Below are positions 61,429-64,000 of a DNA stretch of 64,000 nucleotides, piece after piece. The notes beneath the pieces are model-generated. The model had not been told where the DNA came from. It saw only the letters and a list, made by a program, of their open reading frames with translations, and searched no databases. The translations under genes were made by a program, and so were the position numbers. The stretch covers positions 212,871 to 276,870 of the forward strand of contig JAQUIT010000004.1 in NCBI GenBank assembly GCA_028681335.1. Direction: 5' to 3'. Each line of letters begins with the position of its first letter. The first letter of the stretch is position 1. The stretch is from Desulfuromonadaceae bacterium. GTDB lineage: Bacteria > Desulfobacterota > Desulfuromonadia > Geobacterales > Pseudopelobacteraceae.

Positions 61429-61887
61429 ATGGGTGAGAAACTGATTTGTAATAATAAAAGAGCTTATCACGATTACTTTATCGAAGAGAAGTTTGAAGCG
61501 GGTGTCGTGTTGCAAGGCACTGAAGTCAAGTCGTTGCGGGCTGGCATGGCCAATCTGAGCGAAGCATTTATGCTGGTGCGTGATGGTGAGGCATATCTTC
61601 ACAACCTGAGTATTTCGCACTACGAGTTCGGCAACAGCCAGAATCACCAACCGGATCGCAACCGTAAGCTGCTGTTGCATCGCAGTGAGATTGACCGCCT
61701 ATATGGCAAGATTCGCGAGAAAGGCCTGTCGGTAATCCCGTTACGGCTCTATTTCAAAGACGGCTTGGTAAAGGTCGAGATAGGACTTGCTAAAGGCAAG
61801 AAACTGTACGATAAACGTGAGGATCTTAAGGCGAAGGACAGTCAGCGCGAGATGTCGCAGGCGCTGAAATCCAGAAACCGGGATTAG
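61429..61887 (+). CDS. smpB: SsrA-binding protein
   Basis: A 152-residue protein that loads tmRNA onto stalled ribosomes. Motifs: GEKLICNNKRAYHDYFIEE at the start, GVVLQGTEVKSLRAGMANLSEAF, YLHNLSISHYEFGN, KLLLHRSEIDRLYGKI and the basic tail GKKLYDKREDLKAKDSQREM. The start matches the family exactly, yet no Shine-Dalgarno sequence precedes it. ssrA, its RNA partner, begins 38 nt downstream on the same strand, a common but informative pairing. Confidence 0.96.
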   Translation: MGEKLICNNKRAYHDYFIEEKFEAGVVLQGTEVKSLRAGMANLSEAFMLVRDGEAYLHNLSISHYEFGNSQNHQPDRNRKLLLHRSEIDRLYGKIREKGLSVIPLRLYFKDGLVKVEIGLAKGKKLYDKREDLKAKDSQREMSQALKSRNRD

Positions 61888-61925
61888 CCCGGTACGTGAT
61901 ACAAAATTCAACATCGATTTTAAAT

Positions 61926-62332
61926 GGGGGTGTAAAGGTTTCGACAGGCGAAGATAGGTTCTGATTGCGCTGGGAGGATAGTGGTTGGCCTCTAGAATAA
62001 TCCACTAAACAATGAATGCAAACAATACAACAACAGCTGCAGACAATTACGCCTTCGCAGGTGCAATTGCTGCTTAGTACCAGCCTTGGAATCTTCGGAA
62101 TCCAAGCGAGCTAGAGGGTAGACTTACTTCCCTGTGTAACCCTTCGGCTGTCAAAAAGAAGTAATTGTAATGGGACGGCGAGGATGATCCGATAATCGTC
62201 GTATTTAGGAATCGGTTCCTGGTGCCCTGATTGATGGCTTACCTTGAACTTAAAACCATAGTCAATCTATCAGCGTAGACGTTGGCATCGAAGAGCGTTT
62301 GGACGTGGGTTCGACTCCCACCACCTCCACCA
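61926..62332 (+). ncRNA. ssrA: Transfer-messenger RNA (tmRNA, ssrA)
   Basis: A one-piece tmRNA of 407 nt. The 5' acceptor strand GGGGGUG (61926-61932) pairs with CACCTCC (62322-62328) including one G-U pair. The T-arm is GTGGG-TTCGACT-CCCAC, and the encoded end is ACCA (62329-62332). The 5' domain has the conserved GTTTCGACAGG segment. The tag frame ends at TAG 62075-62077 and reads ANNTTTAADNYAFAGAIAA if the resume codon is GCA at 62018; the resume codon is inferred. The terminal AA fits the proteolysis signal. Confidence 0.96.
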
Positions 62333-62363
62333 TTTAACAGTCCGGCACCATCCGGACACATCT

Positions 62364-62392
62364 AAAAGCCCCTGAGAAATCAGGGGCTTTTG
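62364..62392 (+). terminator. ssrA terminator
   Basis: Arms AAAAGCCCCTGA and TCAGGGGCTTTT with loop GAAA form a near-perfect stem and end in a T-rich stretch. Confidence 0.9.
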
Positions 62393-62656
62393 TTGTGTTG
62401 TCCAGTACTGTCCATTCTGGATGCCAATCTCCGTATGTGTAACGGGTTTTTGCGGTGGGTCACCGCAAACGTTGAGTGTGCGGTCGATACAAGGAATACT
62501 GTCGCAAATGAGGTAATAGGGCATTTCAATCTGTTCACTATTCATAATAACCCTCTGGTGTTATTTCGGTGCGAAAAGTTTGGCCTTATATGCGGACAAA
62601 AGCTGCAGGGACAAGCGACTTGGTCCCCGGCTAAATTAAATTGCTGCAAATGGAGT
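62393..62656. other. Degraded spacer between ssrA and the recombinase remnant
   Basis: About 260 nt without a credible gene. It holds a perfect hairpin TTTGCGGTG-GGT-CACCGCAAA (62449-62469). It probably replaces the missing 3' half of the recombinase gene, but shows no recognisable recombinase sequence. Confidence 0.4.
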
Positions 62657-63262
62657 TTAAACGGAATATTCCTTTACGTCAGCAGTTGATTGCTCCTGCG
62701 GGGATTTGTTTTTCAAGAAACGCTGAAACTGACGAGACCATTGAGCATAGGTTTTCAATGTCTTGCGTGAATAGTGACGAACCTTTATCTCATCGGCCAG
62801 TTTATCGATGAGTTCATCCCACTCCGGAGAGCAGGATTTATCTTGGTATCCAGCCACGAGATATTGTGATTGTCTCGGCTTGAAAGAAGTAAACAGTGCA
62901 GTTGGAGCAAAGTTCTCGTTAAACACCTGAGGTCCTGTTTCCAGTTCTGCTATTTGCAGAGGATTACTATTTGGCTCATCGCTAGTCTTTTCCGGTTGCC
63001 TCTCCATACCCTGCATCTCAAAATATAGTGAAATAGCATGGGCAGCCTGCTGGCACTGCGCTAGCGTCTGCTTCTTGCTCCGCAACTTTTCCAGAAACAG
63101 TTTTATCTTCTCTGACTTATCGTCCGTATCCAGATATTTGGCGTAGAAATCATAAAAATACCGCAACCATTTTTTGTAATTCTCTACGTGGGCCGGAGGT
63201 ATCTCGCGAATCCTGAGAAGAGTAACATAATCATTCATAACGGAATATGGGACAGGAATCAT
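62657..63262 (-). pseudogene. Truncated tyrosine recombinase (integron-integrase-like), N-terminal part only
   Basis: A 201-codon frame starting MIPVPYSVMNDYVTLL with AAAGGAG upstream. Near its end it has an N-terminal SAM-like core-binding domain typical of tyrosine recombinases: IKVRHYSRKTLKTYAQWSRQ followed by FQRFLKNKSPQEQSTADVKEY. The frame stops at that point. The catalytic domain with its Arg, His, Arg and Tyr, about 200 residues, is absent and no frameshifted continuation is seen toward ssrA. It points at the tmRNA 3' end, a standard integration site, so it is probably the remnant of an integrative element. The long N-terminal extension (residues 1-125) occurs in some integrases of environmental bacteria. 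Confidence 0.7.
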
Positions 63263-63429
63263 CTGCATCGTCTCCTTTATAACAAAACGACATACCAGCT
63301 TAATTACCTGGTGCATCCATAACGCGTAAACATGACGACGTCAATAGAGTAAACTAATAAATGAGTTTCTAATTTACTGCAACCATGCTACATGAATTGC
63401 TATAAATAAGCAGACACACCGGAGTTTCA

Positions 63430-63804
63430 ATGAAAACGCGGGTAATTTTAAAGCCGGGGCAAAAAGGGACAAAGAGGCTGGTTGAGCAGTACGGTGAAGC
63501 CCTGCTTTGTGTCCGCTATCGCTATGATGCAAAAGCACACAGACAGTATAAGACCGTTGAGATTATTGTCAGCGAAAGCGAATGGACTCCCCCGCCAGCC
63601 AAGTACCCGGACGGCACACTCGTCCCCCTCAAAATCGGCTTAAATGAAACGCCCTTACAAAATCAGACAAGAGCAGTCGGCGGACGATGGGATAAACAAC
63701 GACAGGTTTGGCTTGTACCATACGGCTGCATTGCCGGTACGAAGCTGGAAAAGTTTATAGCTGTAGAAACCTCTGTAGAGACTAAGAAAGATGATAGGTT
63801 ATAG
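63430..63804 (+). CDS. Small basic protein of unknown function, mobile-region associated
   Basis: A 124-residue protein starting KTRVILKPGQKGTKRLVEQYG. It contains LLCVRYRYDAKAHRQYKTVEIIVSESEW and a C-terminal section VGGRWDKQRQVWLVPYGCIAGTKLEKFI. It has no signal peptide or membrane segment. The many basic and aromatic residues could suit nucleic-acid binding, but no domain is recognised with certainty. From memory, similar short ORFs occur near transposases and integrases in other proteobacteria. The gene lies between the recombinase remnant and an IS3-type transposase end. Its ribosome site is modest (CCGGAG, 8 nt upstream). Confidence 0.6.
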   Translation: MKTRVILKPGQKGTKRLVEQYGEALLCVRYRYDAKAHRQYKTVEIIVSESEWTPPPAKYPDGTLVPLKIGLNETPLQNQTRAVGGRWDKQRQVWLVPYGCIAGTKLEKFIAVETSVETKKDDRL

Positions 63805-63891
63805 ATATATAAACATGTTGATTGGCAAAAAACCAATGAAGTTTATAGATATAGAAACTTATTTATACATCTATGAATCGCACCTTATTTA

Positions 63892-64000
63892 CTAGACACT
63901 CAGAAGTTGTCTATGGTGCAGTCTCTCAAATTCAACCGGAGACAGGTTTCCGGCGTGTCCGTGCCTACGCACCGGGTTGTAGAACATTTCGATGTAATCA
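63892..64000 (-). mobile_element. IS3-family transposase, C-terminal end (continues past window)
   Basis: On the minus strand the frame entering from the right edge reads DYIEMFYNPVRRHGHAGNLS and then PVEFERLHHRQLLSV before TAG at 63894-63892. This is the typical C-terminal end of the IS3-family OrfB integrase (YNxxRRHxxxGxLSPxEFE). The DDE residues and the inverted repeats are not visible, apart from the Glu region here. An inserted IS near ssrA supports an accessory region continuing to the right. Confidence 0.85.

Noticed and set aside
62270..62545. 91-codon minus-strand ORF ending in a Trp/Arg-rich sequence
   Set aside because: It runs antisense through the tmRNA 3' end and its terminator; the ending is the well-known false translation of the ssrA region. 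A ribosome-site-like AGAGGG before its ATG is not enough to keep it.

Overview
The window looks like core chromosome of a Geobacter-like bacterium (order Geobacterales, Desulfuromonadota). This is inferred from gene content: a ferredoxin-dependent 2-oxoglutarate oxidoreductase (korDABC) next to malate and isocitrate dehydrogenases, a PxxKW cysteine-rich protein, futalosine-pathway menaquinone synthesis (MqnA), and a roadblock/TPR pair inside a shikimate operon. Base composition is near 50% G+C and most genes lie on the minus strand. No 16S-type marker is present, so the genus is not proven.

Layout. 1-5.5 kb: the end of a chemoreceptor gene, a dNTP/dNMP hydrolase pair (dgt-yfbR), a small exported protein, the DAHP synthase gene aroF behind a phenylalanine/tyrosine-rich leader peptide and attenuator, and cheV. 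5.6-8.6 kb (plus strand): trpE-trpG, a PxxKW protein and a NUDIX hydrolase. 8.6-11 kb: mqnA and a TolC-like channel. 11-19 kb: one long minus-strand run aroC-aroK-aroB-TPR-roadblock-aroQ-pepQ-accB-accC-gcvH. 19-21.3 kb: radical SAM protein, outer-membrane barrel, RIO kinase. 21.6-29.4 kb: a TCA block, idh-icd-mdh-korD-korA-korB-korC, with a palindromic operator over the idh promoter. 29.4-35.2 kb: LysM lipoprotein, aspS, lepB, lepA, DnaQ-like exonuclease. 35.3-47.5 kb: tadA on the plus strand, then the minus-strand run ftsH-folP-cdaA-glmM-pdxJ-acpS-nnr, CBS protein-tsaE, and lysC, with a phosphofructokinase upstream of ftsH. 47.9-61.3 kb: LysM protein with a response regulator, serine hydrolase, PBP1A-type enzyme, tilS, holin-like protein, corA, a second phosphofructokinase, rarA and glycogen phosphorylase. 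61.4-64 kb: smpB and ssrA (tmRNA), followed by a mobile scar: a truncated tyrosine recombinase, a small unknown gene and the 3' end of an IS3-type transposase.

How the genes connect. Aromatic biosynthesis dominates the first 19 kb: aroF opens the pathway, aroB/aroQ/aroK/aroC carry it to chorismate, and trpEG and mqnA consume chorismate for tryptophan and menaquinone. The second theme is carbon oxidation through 2-oxoglutarate with ferredoxin and NADPH production. The third is envelope and housekeeping functions.

Most of the window is ordinary. The best candidates for new biology are regulatory: the aroF attenuator, the idh operator, an apparently leaderless smpB transcript and a probable ATT start for tadA. 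The scar beside ssrA is the only accessory region. I found no CRISPR array, no tRNA gene and no recognisable defence island.
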